Assembly (NCBI RefSeq): GCF_014641075.1
Contig: NZ_BMHP01000001.1
Span: 2,038,171 to 2,102,170 of the forward strand
Reading direction: 5' to 3'
From: Paenibacillus nasutitermitis
GTDB lineage: Bacteria; Bacillota; Bacilli; Paenibacillales; Paenibacillaceae
Length of the DNA stretch: 64,000 nucleotides
Made by a program: the position numbers and the translations under genes
The notes under the pieces: generated by a model
Told to the model about the DNA's origin: nothing
Database searches by the model: none
The model's input: the letters and a program-made list of their open reading frames with translations, nothing else
In this document: positions 34,038 through 43,401 of the stretch, piece by piece
Layout of the letters: every line of letters starts with the position of its first letter
Numbering within the stretch: the first letter of the stretch is position 1

Positions 34038-36704
34038 GTGCAACGGTTCGACTTAAGAGACTTGCGTTGTGAATACAGGGTAAACCCTGTTGGAATTGGC
34101 GTTCGTATCCCGAGATTCAGTTGGAAATTAACTGGATCCGGACGAGGGATTAAACAAACCGGCTACCAGATACAAGCTTCGGAAGGTGATCCGCGGTTTG
34201 AGACATTGACATGGGATAGCGGACACGTCCAATCGGATCAATCTGTTCATATTCGATATGAAGGTCATCCTCTCAAGTCCCGTACTCTATACTACTATCG
34301 CGTACGCGTTTGGGATTCGCATTGTCGCAAGAGCAATTGGCTAACGGCTTTTTGGGAGACGGGTATGATGGATTTCGCCGAATGGACGGCACAATGGATA
34401 ACCTTCGACCATGAACAGAACAATCGCTCGCCGGAAGCTTCCCCGATGTTTCGAAAGACCTTTGAAGCAGGCGCGAATCTTCTATCCGCGCGCATTTACG
34501 CAACAGCTTTGGGGATATACGAACTGGAATTGAACGGGGAACGCTTGAACGAAAACAAGTTCCTACCTGGTTGGACCAGCTATCATAAACGTCTTCAAAC
34601 TCAAACCTTCAACGTAACCGGTCTCATTCAAAAGGGCAGGAACGCGATTGGAATTACGCTCGCGGATGGTTGGTATAAGGGGAGAATCGGCGGGCATCCA
34701 AACAATTTCTATGGGGATCAAAGAGCGGCTCTGCTTGAACTGTACCTGGTGTATGAAGACGGAAGGCAAGAAATCGTCATAACGGACGATAGTTGGCGGT
34801 GCGAGACGGGTCCAATCATCATGGCTTCGATCTATGACGGGGAAACGTATGACGCCCGGTTGGAGAAGGATGGATGGAGCAGATCCTCCTATGCGGATCA
34901 TGATTGGCTCCCCGTCAGCATCCTGGATCATAGTAAACAGATGCTGATTCCTCAGGAGAACGTACCGACCCGAGTGATGAGGGAATTGAAGCCGGCCGGT
35001 TTGCTTCGTACGCCGACCGGAGAAGATATACTTGATTTCGGCCAGAACATGGTTGGCTGGGTTTCTTTTTCACTGACGGCACCGGAAGGGACGATCATTG
35101 AATTGGCGCATGCCGAAGTATTGGACCGGGATGGCAATTTCTATACGGATAATTTGCGTTCAGCGAAGCAAACAACCCGATACGTGTGCAGAGGAAGCGT
35201 AAACGAGTATTACGAGCCCCGTTTTTCGTTTCAAGGGTTTCGATATGTTAAAGTAACCGGTTATCCAGGAGATATGTCCCTCGAAGCCTTTACAGCCCAC
35301 GTGATCTATTCCGCTCTGGACGAGACGGGAACTTTCGAATGCTCGGACGAGTTGGTCAACAAGCTGCAGAGCAATATCGTTTGGGGACAAAGGGGAAATT
35401 TCCTCGACGTGCCTACGGATTGTCCGCAGCGTGATGAAAGACTTGGTTACACGGGCGATGCGCAAGTGTTTATCAGGACGGCAGCGTTTAATATGGACGT
35501 TGCCGCGTTCTTTACGAAATGGCTTAGGGATTTGAAAGCGGATCAGCTTCCGAATGGAGGCGTTTCGAACACGGTGCCTGATACGCTGCCGGGTTGGGAT
35601 CTGCATTCGGCAGCAGGTTGGGGAGATGCCGCCGTTATTTGTCCATGGACATTATATCTATGTTATGGAGACAAGCGGTTGTTGGAAGAACAATACGGCA
35701 GCATGAGGTCATGGGTAGAATTCATTCGGAGTTTGGGGGAGCAGGAGTTTCTGTGGAACAGCGGATTTCAGTTCGGCGATTGGCTTGCGCTTGATGCTCC
35801 GGCAGGCAGCTACGCGGGTGCGACACCGAAAGATTTTATAGCAACTGCGTTCTATGCCCATTCAACGGATTTGCTGGTTAGAGCCGCGCAGGTTCTGGGT
35901 TATGTTGATGATGTCGCCAGGTATACGGAGCTGCGCAATAGAGTTATCGAACATTTCAACCTCGAGTTCGTCTCGAAGAACGGCAGACTTGTTTCTCCGA
36001 CCCAGACTGCTCATGTACTGGCCCTCAGCTTTGGATTAGTTGAAGATAATGTTCGGGCGAGGGTTGAACAAAGTTTAATCCAGCTTCTAGAACAATCGGA
36101 TCACAAGCTGACAACAGGGTTCCTGGGCACGCCTTACCTTTGTTCAACTCTAACGGATATCGGTCGAACCGACTTGGCTTACAAGCTGGCGCTCTCCAGA
36201 GAATTCCCGTCATGGCTGTATTCAGTCGAGCAGGGGGCAACAACGATTTGGGAGCATTGGGACGGTCAGAACGCAGACGGATCGTTCTGGAGCGCGGATA
36301 TGAATTCATTCAATCACTACGCTTTCGGTGCAATTGGTGATTGGTTCTATAGGGTAGTATCGGGGATAGATACGGATGCAGAGAGTTCAGGCTATAAGCA
36401 TACGGTTATTCGTCCCAGACCAGGAGAAGGCTTACATTATGCGCGAGCCTCCTTTCAGTCTATGTATGGGGAAATCCTGTCGCTATGGAGAATTGAGGAT
36501 GGGAAAATGACCATCCAAATTACGTTGCCGCCAAACACGACCGGCACGGTCTTTTTGCCCAATACCTGCCAAGAAGAGGTGACAGAAGGGGGGGATCGGC
36601 TAATCGAAGCGGATGGAATACGACAGGTAACAGCTCAGGAGAAGGACGTGCGGTTGGAGTTGGATTCGGGCTCGTATCAGTTTCAATATGCGTGGCGCCT
36701 ATAA
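34038..36704 (+). CDS. GH78 alpha-L-rhamnosidase
   Basis: The 888-residue product fits the full GH78 architecture: N-terminal beta domains (LRCEYRVNPVGIGVRIPRFSW, GWTSYHKRLQTQTFNVT, GWYKGRIG), then the (alpha/alpha)6 barrel with the catalytic-region motif TDCPQRDERLGYTGDAQVF and WEHWDGQNADG, and a C-terminal beta domain. These enzymes remove terminal alpha-L-rhamnose. There is no signal peptide, so it acts on oligosaccharides imported by the neighbouring transporter. The GTG at 34038 has GGAGGAG 5 bp upstream and gives the usual N-terminus; ATG 34011 is less well supported. Confidence 0.9.
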   Translation: MQRFDLRDLRCEYRVNPVGIGVRIPRFSWKLTGSGRGIKQTGYQIQASEGDPRFETLTWDSGHVQSDQSVHIRYEGHPLKSRTLYYYRVRVWDSHCRKSNWLTAFWETGMMDFAEWTAQWITFDHEQNNRSPEASPMFRKTFEAGANLLSARIYATALGIYELELNGERLNENKFLPGWTSYHKRLQTQTFNVTGLIQKGRNAIGITLADGWYKGRIGGHPNNFYGDQRAALLELYLVYEDGRQEIVITDDSWRCETGPIIMASIYDGETYDARLEKDGWSRSSYADHDWLPVSILDHSKQMLIPQENVPTRVMRELKPAGLLRTPTGEDILDFGQNMVGWVSFSLTAPEGTIIELAHAEVLDRDGNFYTDNLRSAKQTTRYVCRGSVNEYYEPRFSFQGFRYVKVTGYPGDMSLEAFTAHVIYSALDETGTFECSDELVNKLQSNIVWGQRGNFLDVPTDCPQRDERLGYTGDAQVFIRTAAFNMDVAAFFTKWLRDLKADQLPNGGVSNTVPDTLPGWDLHSAAGWGDAAVICPWTLYLCYGDKRLLEEQYGSMRSWVEFIRSLGEQEFLWNSGFQFGDWLALDAPAGSYAGATPKDFIATAFYAHSTDLLVRAAQVLGYVDDVARYTELRNRVIEHFNLEFVSKNGRLVSPTQTAHVLALSFGLVEDNVRARVEQSLIQLLEQSDHKLTTGFLGTPYLCSTLTDIGRTDLAYKLALSREFPSWLYSVEQGATTIWEHWDGQNADGSFWSADMNSFNHYAFGAIGDWFYRVVSGIDTDAESSGYKHTVIRPRPGEGLHYARASFQSMYGEILSLWRIEDGKMTIQITLPPNTTGTVFLPNTCQEEVTEGGDRLIEADGIRQVTAQEKDVRLELDSGSYQFQYAWRL

Positions 36705-36736
36705 ACTGCAGGCTTAAATCGAGGAGGAGAAGAAGA

Positions 36737-39700
36737 GTGAAAAGACGGGTTATGTTGTGGATGGCTTCGGTCTTGATATTCAGCTCGCTTGTCGTTACCC
36801 CACTGTCAGTATACGTTCCGAAAGCTCACGCCGCCGCCTATACGACTGAACTATGGAAAGCTGTGGATATCATCCTGCATAGTTCAAAAAGCTATTCAAA
36901 CCCTTATATAGATGTAGAAATAAATGCCACATTCATCGGTCCCGGCGGAATCAGCATGACCCTGCCAGGATTCTGGGATGGCGGGGATACGTGGAAGTTC
37001 CGATTTGCGCCTACCGTGACAGGGAATTGGTCTTATGCTACTACGGCTTCTGATCCGACGGATACCGGGCTGCATGGGCAAACAGGAACCGTTGTGAGTC
37101 AACCTTATACCGGTTCACTGGAAATTTATAAACATGGATTCGTCAAAGCCGATTCTTCGAATCGATTTCTGACCTATAACGATGGGACGCCTTTCTATTG
37201 GCTTGCGGACACGCATTGGATGGGATTGTCTTACCGGGAAAAATGGGGGGCTTCCAACGACCCCCGATGGTCGTCCCAATATAAGGGGATGGTTGACCAA
37301 CGGGTCAAACAAGGGTATTCCGTTTATCAGATGAACTTTTTTGCTTTCGAGCAGGGCGATGTTGATAAAAGCGGAACCTATAATGAAGGCGGCCATGTTT
37401 GGAACTATACCCGGTACGATTCAAATGCATCCAGTTTTATAACCTCCAGCAGTCAATACGATAGCTATGTTGCTCATCCAAGTAAAGCACTGGACGAACG
37501 AGAAGGGACGATGTGGAAAGCAGCATCGAATACGTATCCACAGTGGTTTTCCATTGATCTTAAATCAGTCACGGCACTTGGTAAGATCGACACGCTGTTC
37601 GGAGAAAACGACACCTGGAAATACAAAATTGAAGGCTCCGCGGATAATATTACTTATACAACCCTGGCCGATCGGACAACTGGCGTTTCGGGAGACTCCT
37701 TCTCCGATTCCGTTACGGCGAATGTCAGGTATGTAAAAATCACCATTACGGGAACAACCGGAGGGAGTACGCCATCGATCCGGGAATTCAAGGCCTATAA
37801 TTCGGCAGGTTCTATTTTGAATTGGAAGGGGTTCGCATCGGATTTGAATCCCGGCTTCTGGCAAAATTCCGATCTTCGTATCCAGTATGCAATCGATAAG
37901 GGACTCGTCGTGGCATTGGGAATCGATTGGGGACGGCTGTTGGACAGCGGCAATGAAGCGGATTACAAACGGATGGCCCGTTATATCGTTGCCCGGTATG
38001 GCGCTTATCCAACAGTTTGGACAGGCGGCGGGGAGTATGGTCAAGGCAGTGCGGCCAGTTGGAAAAACGTACTCGATTACACGTATTCGATAGATGCTTA
38101 CAAACGAGCAAATACGCTTCATAATGATTACACGAACACGATTTCATTCCGTAATGACAATGCCTATCATTTTGATTTCCTGCAAGGCGGTCATGGTGTG
38201 TTAAGAGATAAAAGTTATTGGTTGGAACATTACAACGCGACTCCGACCAAGGTTGTCATCGAAGGAGAAGCCAATTATGAGAACATTAATGGTATACCTT
38301 CCTCCTATACGAGGGAAACAGCCTGGAATGCGAATATGGCTGGCAGTGCAGGATTTTCTTACGGTTCTGAAGGATTATGGCAGGCAACTTGGGATAGCAA
38401 TGACATATGGCAGGTGTGGGGAGGGCTTCCGACTCCTTGGTATGAAGCCATAGATAAGCAAGCCGGAGAACAAATGCGTTACATGAAAGACTTCTTCGAA
38501 GCAGTAAACTGGTGGACACTACAGCCAAACAATTCGGTTATTTCCTGGAGCGGAGCCCCAACGGGAACGCAAGAACCAGCTGCAAAAACAAACACAGATC
38601 GATCATCAATTGTTGCGTACTTGCCCTCAACGACGACGGCATATAACGGTACTCTGAACGGGTTGAATGCATCCGCAACTTATATGGCCAAATGGATGAA
38701 CCCACGAACCGGCAAATACACGACAATAAACGCAGGATTTTCTCCGAATACAGCGGGGCAATGGAGCATTCCCCCTCAACCTTCGGTAGAAGATTGGACG
38801 TTATGGGTGGCCAGGATATCAAATTCGGTGGCATCTCCTGTTATGAATATTGGCGGCGGCACGTACGATTCTATGCAAGGCGTAACGATTGCTTCAGATA
38901 CTAGCGGGGCAACCATTCATTATACGACTGACGGATCGACGCCAACTCTGGCAAGTCCGGTATACACCAGCCCATTACTTCTTACATCTCCTCATCCGGA
39001 GACGATCGTCATTAAAGCGATTGCCGTGAAGAGCGGAATGGTTAATAGTCCTCAAGCCATTGAATATTATAAACTCCTAACAGGGAATTTGGCGCTTAAT
39101 CGGACCTACAGCAGTTCTTCCCAATATGACATAAATCAGACAGCAGGGAAGGCCTTTGATGGGACGGCTTCTAATTGGCAGGCGGCATCCGGGAATTACG
39201 CGAACGAATGGTTACAGGTGGATTTTGGCAGCAATGTAACCTTTAATACCGCCATAATCAGCGAATACGGCAATCGTACGACAGGGTTCCGAATTGAATA
39301 CTGGAATGGTACAACTTGGGCAACAGCCTATACCGGGACGTCTATTGGCAATTATGGTTCTCCTCGAACGATCACTTTTCCAGCCGTAACTGCGAGTAAA
39401 GCGCGCCTTTATTTTACAGCTGGCACAAGTTTTCAACCCATTATTTACGAGTTTGAGCTATTAAATCGAAATCATGCTTTAAACTTGCCGGTATCCAATT
39501 ATAGCAGCTCTTCACAATATGATAGCAGTCAATCCGCTTATCAGGCATTTGACGGGTCACCCACGACCAACTGGCAAGCCAGTAATAACTTGTTCTCGGG
39601 ACAATGGCTCGCGGTCGATTTCGGACAACCGGTTACCTTCAGCAAAGCGGTGCTAACCGAATACGGCAACCGTACGACAGGCTATAGAATCGATTATTGG

Positions 39701-39859
39701 AGCGGCTCGACCTGGACAACAGCTTATACGGGAACTACAATCGGCGATGTCAACACTCCGAAAACAGTCACATTTCCGGCTGTCACCGGTAGCAAGGCCC
39801 GGCTCTATTTTATATCCGGCACCGGACAACCCATTATCTATGAATTTGCGGTCTACTAA
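36737..39859 (+). CDS. Secreted DUF5060/DUF4038 (apiosidase-like) multidomain enzyme
   Basis: The 1040-residue exported protein starts at GTG 36737 behind GAGGAGGAG. A signal peptide ends near KAHAAA. Residues about 36-130 are a DUF5060 beta domain. A DUF4038 TIM barrel follows (DGTPFYWLADTHWMG, later YPTVWTGGGEYGQG and VVIEGEANYENING); this family includes GH140 apiosidase. A discoidin module is inserted inside the barrel at about 228-353 (SSSQYDSYVAHPSKALDERE to SIREFKAYN). Near 702-770 is a chitobiase C-terminal-like domain (TIHYTTDGSTPT), then two tandem discoidin repeats (783-908 and 910-1040), very alike in both protein and DNA. It probably works outside the cell to release glycans for the transporter. 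The exact bond cleaved is unknown. Confidence 0.8.
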   Translation: MKRRVMLWMASVLIFSSLVVTPLSVYVPKAHAAAYTTELWKAVDIILHSSKSYSNPYIDVEINATFIGPGGISMTLPGFWDGGDTWKFRFAPTVTGNWSYATTASDPTDTGLHGQTGTVVSQPYTGSLEIYKHGFVKADSSNRFLTYNDGTPFYWLADTHWMGLSYREKWGASNDPRWSSQYKGMVDQRVKQGYSVYQMNFFAFEQGDVDKSGTYNEGGHVWNYTRYDSNASSFITSSSQYDSYVAHPSKALDEREGTMWKAASNTYPQWFSIDLKSVTALGKIDTLFGENDTWKYKIEGSADNITYTTLADRTTGVSGDSFSDSVTANVRYVKITITGTTGGSTPSIREFKAYNSAGSILNWKGFASDLNPGFWQNSDLRIQYAIDKGLVVALGIDWGRLLDSGNEADYKRMARYIVARYGAYPTVWTGGGEYGQGSAASWKNVLDYTYSIDAYKRANTLHNDYTNTISFRNDNAYHFDFLQGGHGVLRDKSYWLEHYNATPTKVVIEGEANYENINGIPSSYTRETAWNANMAGSAGFSYGSEGLWQATWDSNDIWQVWGGLPTPWYEAIDKQAGEQMRYMKDFFEAVNWWTLQPNNSVISWSGAPTGTQEPAAKTNTDRSSIVAYLPSTTTAYNGTLNGLNASATYMAKWMNPRTGKYTTINAGFSPNTAGQWSIPPQPSVEDWTLWVARISNSVASPVMNIGGGTYDSMQGVTIASDTSGATIHYTTDGSTPTLASPVYTSPLLLTSPHPETIVIKAIAVKSGMVNSPQAIEYYKLLTGNLALNRTYSSSSQYDINQTAGKAFDGTASNWQAASGNYANEWLQVDFGSNVTFNTAIISEYGNRTTGFRIEYWNGTTWATAYTGTSIGNYGSPRTITFPAVTASKARLYFTAGTSFQPIIYEFELLNRNHALNLPVSNYSSSSQYDSSQSAYQAFDGSPTTNWQASNNLFSGQWLAVDFGQPVTFSKAVLTEYGNRTTGYRIDYWSGSTWTTAYTGTTIGDVNTPKTVTFPAVTGSKARLYFISGTGQPIIYEFAVY
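39086..39856 (+). repeat. Tandem discoidin-module repeat within the gene
   Basis: Two adjacent segments of about 380 bp encode nearly the same module; for example GAATACGGCAA-CGTACGACAGG occurs near 39264 and again near 39658 with single-base changes. A recent internal duplication is likely. Confidence 0.75.
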
Positions 39860-39890
39860 AAAGAGTATCCACATAAACATTATTACGAAT

Positions 39891-39920
39891 GAAGTCCGCT
39901 TAAGCAGCGGGCTTTTTTTT
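39891..39920 (+). terminator. Terminator of the sugar operon
   Basis: GAAGTCCGCT and AGCGGGCTT pair (with one G-T) around TAAGC and are followed by eight T residues. It ends the transporter-hydrolase operon. Confidence 0.85.
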
Positions 39921-40029
39921 ATCAATTTCCCGTTCAAGATTAGTGCATTAAGGGGTACCGCCAACAAAACGCGAAAAACGTACGCTAAGCAATAATTATA
40001 ACGAAAATCGCATAAATTTGTTTACGTGT

Positions 40030-40345
40030 TCTCGGTGATGGTATAAAAAACTATTGGGGAAAAAGCCGCAGGCTATGACTTGATAAATAAAGTCGTAGAC
40101 TACAGCTTCTTCATTTGAACGTTTCTGTTTGTTTTACTTAAATAAACAGGAGTACCTTCTGGTGTTACTGATCCACTTTCCACTTTACCAATTTCTGAAA
40201 TTTACGAATTGTTAGCCATAGCTAATTCCCAAGCGTGAATGTAATGTTTCCCCCCGACATTGACGTAGTCGGCGAACTCTGTTTCTGTTTCTATTTCAGG
40301 CCCTGGTGCAGGATTTGGTTTTAATTGTGAACAACCAGTTATCAT
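40030..40345 (-). pseudogene. Decayed small lipoprotein gene
   Basis: Read on the minus strand from ATG 40345, the peptide begins MITGCSQLKPNPAPGPEIE with a lipobox but no room for a full signal peptide, then FADYVNVGGKHYIHAWELAM. A TAA at 40202-40204 interrupts it and the same frame continues ISEIGKVESGSVTPEGTPVYL. After a second break the adjacent frame reads SNEEAVVYDFIYQ. One truncated 5' end, one nonsense codon and one frameshift make this a clear wreck of a secreted lipoprotein of about 110 residues. I do not know the family. The remaining gap up to 40533 holds the IS end. Confidence 0.6.
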
Positions 40346-40532
40346 CGATTTCTAGACGATTACTCAGTCTAAAGGGTTGCAGGGCAACTACACTATTCTA
40401 CCCGTGGTTCTTCTTAATCGTCGCTCGTCTACATAAAAGTGAAATAAGACACCCGAGTCCATTTTGATATGCTCCCCATACGGTAGACAGGTGAAATAAT
40501 AAAAACCTGTTACTGTAAGGGGAGCATTCTTT

Positions 40533-41099
40533 GTGTCTAAACCTAAACTTAATGCTTTAGAGAAGTTGGCTATCCTTCAAGAGATTGAAAGCGGCCATAT
40601 TGGTAGGAATGCCGCTGTTAGAAAATACGGCTTTAGCAAGTCCACTGTAGCGCAGTGGCAACGTCGTTATCATTTGTACGGTTACGAAGGACTAGAGATC
40701 CCCAGTCATAATCGTAGTTATTCTGAAGAGCTTAAACATCAAGCGGTGATGGATTATCTGGGTGGGGGATTGTCGCAGTACCAAATTATCGAGAAGTATA
40801 AGATCGCCAGTCGAACCCAACTTACCGATTGGATTAAGAAGTATAATGGTCATAGCAGCTTAAAAGCTTATACAGGGGGAACGCCAGCTATGACCAAGGG
40901 ACGCTCGACAACATGGCAGGAGAGGATCGACATTGTCCTATACTGCCTTGCATTAGCGGTCATTAGAAATAAGAGTGTCATTCCTTTATGGTTGTTCGTA
41001 AGAATACACAACTTGAATGAACAGCTACATGAACTCATAGAGCATTCAGAAAGATCCGATAGCCAACGAACAATTCTTGACAAGTGCAGACATAAATAA
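40533..41099 (+). pseudogene. Truncated IS3-type transposase OrfA (IS150-like)
   Basis: The first about 140 residues are an IS3/IS150-type helix-turn-helix transposase: LNALEKLAILQEIESG, AVRKYGFSKSTVAQWQRRY, YSEELKHQAVMDYL and TGGTPAMTKGRSTTWQERI with DIVLYCLA. From about 40950 the normal OrfA continuation is replaced by an unrelated 48-residue tail (about IRNKSVIPLWL to RTILDKCRHK). No OrfB follows, so transposition competence is lost. The tail has a faint Spo0E-like look (helix, S-x-x-x-x-LDK), which I do not trust. GGGGAG precedes the start. Confidence 0.7.
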
Positions 41100-41132
41100 T
41101 AAAATTGCTCCAAACGAAAGGGTGTATTCCAT

Positions 41133-41252
41133 ATGCATTTCACGGAAACTGTTAAATTATATCCCAAGAGCTGCTCCGAACAAATCGATAAAACGATGAA
41201 GCGTTGTCCGGAGCTTAATCAAAGAGCATCATGCTCTTTCTTCATCGACTGA
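41133..41252 (+). pseudogene. Possible TnpB N-terminal remnant
   Basis: An ATG at 41133 after GAAAGGGTG opens 39 codons whose first part, MHFTETVKLYPKSCSEQIDK, resembles the N-terminus of IS200/IS605 TnpB proteins (TVKLYP...EQ). It then stops. If right, this is a tiny leftover of a second element. Weakly supported. Confidence 0.3.
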
Positions 41253-41322
41253 TAGCCTTCAAATTTTTGCGTGGAATTCCATGCTTATTTGGTTGTGCCG
41301 TCGGTCGATAAGATGATTAAGG

Positions 41323-41354
41323 GGCTGTAGACAATAATTCGTCTACAGCCTTTT
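41323..41354 (+). terminator. Hairpin with short T tract
   Basis: GGCTGTAGAC and GTCTACAGCC are perfect arms around an 8-nt loop, followed by TTTT. It lies at the right end of the IS scrap and may be a terminator. Confidence 0.6.
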
Positions 41355-41416
41355 GTGATACTATGTTCAGTTTCTAGCTGAAGATCGTATTGCTGTACCT
41401 ATTGTAGAGTACAGAG

Positions 41417-41461
41417 AAGCAGAGGGCTTGTGCCGAAAGGTGCAATACCCTCTGCTTTTTT
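41417..41461 (+). terminator. Terminator (possible attenuator) directly before the group II intron
   Basis: AAGCAGAGGG and CCCTCTGCTT are perfect 10-bp arms followed by six T residues. Between them a second stem, TTGTGCC and GGTGCAA, closes on a GAAA tetraloop. The intron begins a few bases downstream. Bacterial class C introns are known to insert behind such terminators. After removal of the intron this hairpin would lie about 35 bp before the ABC-F start codon, where an attenuator would be. Confidence 0.8.
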
Positions 41462-41469
41462 GTTTAGGC

Positions 41470-43386
41470 GTGCCCAGAGGCACGCATCTTCTAGCCGGTG
41501 GAAATCCGGTCGCGGGAGGGGCCAAGCCCCCGCGTAGCTAGGATACTTGCGTATGGCGAAATCTGTGCGCAAAAGCGTATCGACAAAAGTACCTGTCAGA
41601 GACAGGGCGAGCAACATGCCAGGCCGTAACATGAAGTGAATCCTGCCGCGTCGTCAAAAAGGCCTCGCAAGAGGGAAAAGAGGAAGCCGAGTCTCGCTAA
41701 ACTGGACCGAAGGCCATGGAAGCTGTTAGGAACTTGGAGCGACAGCGAGGAATCCTCCGGCGTATGGGGATCGGTATGGCATGAAAGAGGATGCAGTGAA
41801 CTGGGGAGACCCTCCCCTGCACGGTTTTTTTTTGAACCCGTAAAGAGGCGCTCTATAAGCCCGGAAGGTGAAGTGAGCCGTCTGCAGGAAGGGAGTCCGA
41901 GGGGCTCATACTACCAAAGAATCGCAGGACAACATAACCTGCGGGAGGGAAGGAGCCCTGCTTTGTTCACGTTTCTTAAGGAGGTACGAGTCAGTGAATG
42001 CCAAACGGCTAACAACACCAAAGGAAAACGTTCAACAACTCCAAGAGAAGCTAGGTCATGCGGCCAAGGAAAGCAAGAAACGCAGATTCCACGCGCTGTA
42101 CGACAAGATCTACCGGATGGATATCTTATGGGAAGCATGGCGGAGGGTTAAGGCCAACAAAGGATCGGCGGGTATCGACGGTGAAACGCTGTCGGACATC
42201 GAGAAGAGGGGAGAGCATCTCTTTTTACTCGAATGCCATCGAATTCTAAAGACAGGCAACTACCACCCACAGCCCGTCAGGCGTCATTACATCCCGAAAA
42301 AGGACGGGAAGCAGAGGCCTTTAGGCATTCCCACCGTCCGAGATCGCGTCATACAGATGGCGACGAAACTGGTTATGGAGCCGATCTTTGAAGCGGATTT
42401 TCAGGAATCCTCGTATGGATTCCGTCCGAAGCGAGGCGCGAAGCAAACGCTCGATCGAATCCGGAAAGCATGCAACCGCAAAGGCAATTGGGTGGTTGAC
42501 GTCGACATCCAAGGCTACTTTGACAACATCAACCAAGAGAAGCTTATGAAGCTGGTGGAAATGCGAATCAGCGATAGACGTATCGTGAAGCTAGTGCGGA
42601 AGTGGTTAAAGGCGGGGGTCATGGAGGAAGGAACGGTGAGACGCTCGGATTTGGGAACGCCGCAGGGCGGTGTTATTTCACCGCTCTTGGCGAACATCTA
42701 TCTGAACTACTTCGACATCCTGTGGGAACGACACGGCAGCGGAACCGGGGAACTTACGCGTTACGCGGATGATCTCGTGGTTGTGTGCAAGACAAAGAAA
42801 GACGCAGACCGAGCGTACGAAATCATTCGTGCGATTATGGATCGTCTGGAGCTAACCCTGCATCCGACTAAAACGCGCATTGTCGGACTTTGGACAGGAG
42901 AAGAAGGCTTCGACTTTCTGGGCATGCACCATCGTAAAACGAAAGCCGAAACGTCGAGAGGACAAGTGTACTACACGACCCAACAATGGCTGGCTCGGAA
43001 AGCGGAAGATCGAATCCGGGAGGTAGTAAAAGAACGTCTGGCTCCGCCGAACATGAGGCATAAATCATTTCTCGAACAGGTGGAATGGCTGAATCCCAAG
43101 ATTCAGGGGTAGAGGAACTATTACTACACGGCCTACAGCCAATTAAAGCTGGCAAAGTTGGACGGGTACATTTTGCAGAGGCTTACGAGATGGTATGCCA
43201 GGAAGAGGCAACGCGCAAGGTGGATGGGTTCGTTTCAAGAAGTGAAGCACATGGCCAAACATTATGGACTCAAGACGCTCTTGTAATCTGCATGCACATG
43301 AATGACGAACATCGGAAAGCCGTATGAGGGAAAACCTCACGTACGGTTTGATGAGGAGGGGCAGATTTCTCTGCCCTTTACTCTAG
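41470..43386 (+). mobile_element. Group II intron, probably bacterial class C
   Basis: A structured 520-bp RNA region precedes a reverse transcriptase-maturase gene, and a domain V hairpin lies at 43317-43349 (AGCCGTATGAGG, a GAAAA loop, then CCTCACGTACGGTT). A domain VI-like stem GGGGCAGA/TCTGCCC follows. The 5' end is placed at GTGCCC (41470), a few bases after a terminator T tract; both ends are estimates. A maturase without an endonuclease domain and insertion behind a terminator both fit class C. The orientation is the same as the downstream ABC-F gene. Confidence 0.8.
41994..43286 (+). pseudogene. ltrA: Group II intron reverse transcriptase-maturase with in-frame amber
   Basis: GTG 41994 follows AAGGAGG. 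Residues 1-372 contain the reverse transcriptase blocks, including YIPKKDGKQRPLGIPTVRDR, SYGFRPKRGAKQTL, GTPQGGVISPLLANIYLNY and the catalytic LTRYADDLVVV. A TAG at 43110-43112 stops it after WLNPKIQG, yet the same frame continues RNYYYTAYSQLKLAKLDGYI and on to MAKHYGLKTLL at 43286. The family usually has Trp at this point (GWRNYY-type), so TGG to TAG is the simplest change. The truncated protein lacks the end of the maturase domain. No HNH endonuclease follows, total length about 430 codons. Readthrough cannot be excluded. Confidence 0.8.
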
Positions 43387-43401
43387 AAAGGAGAATATAG
43401 T

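Noticed and set aside
41357-41377. Four-codon frame MFSF as a leader peptide of the ABC-F attenuator
   Set aside because: No ribosome binding site and too short to be distinguished from chance.
41636-42151. 171-codon open frame on the plus strand
   Set aside because: It lies over the structured 5' RNA of the group II intron and the start of the maturase in another frame, and its composition is not protein-like.
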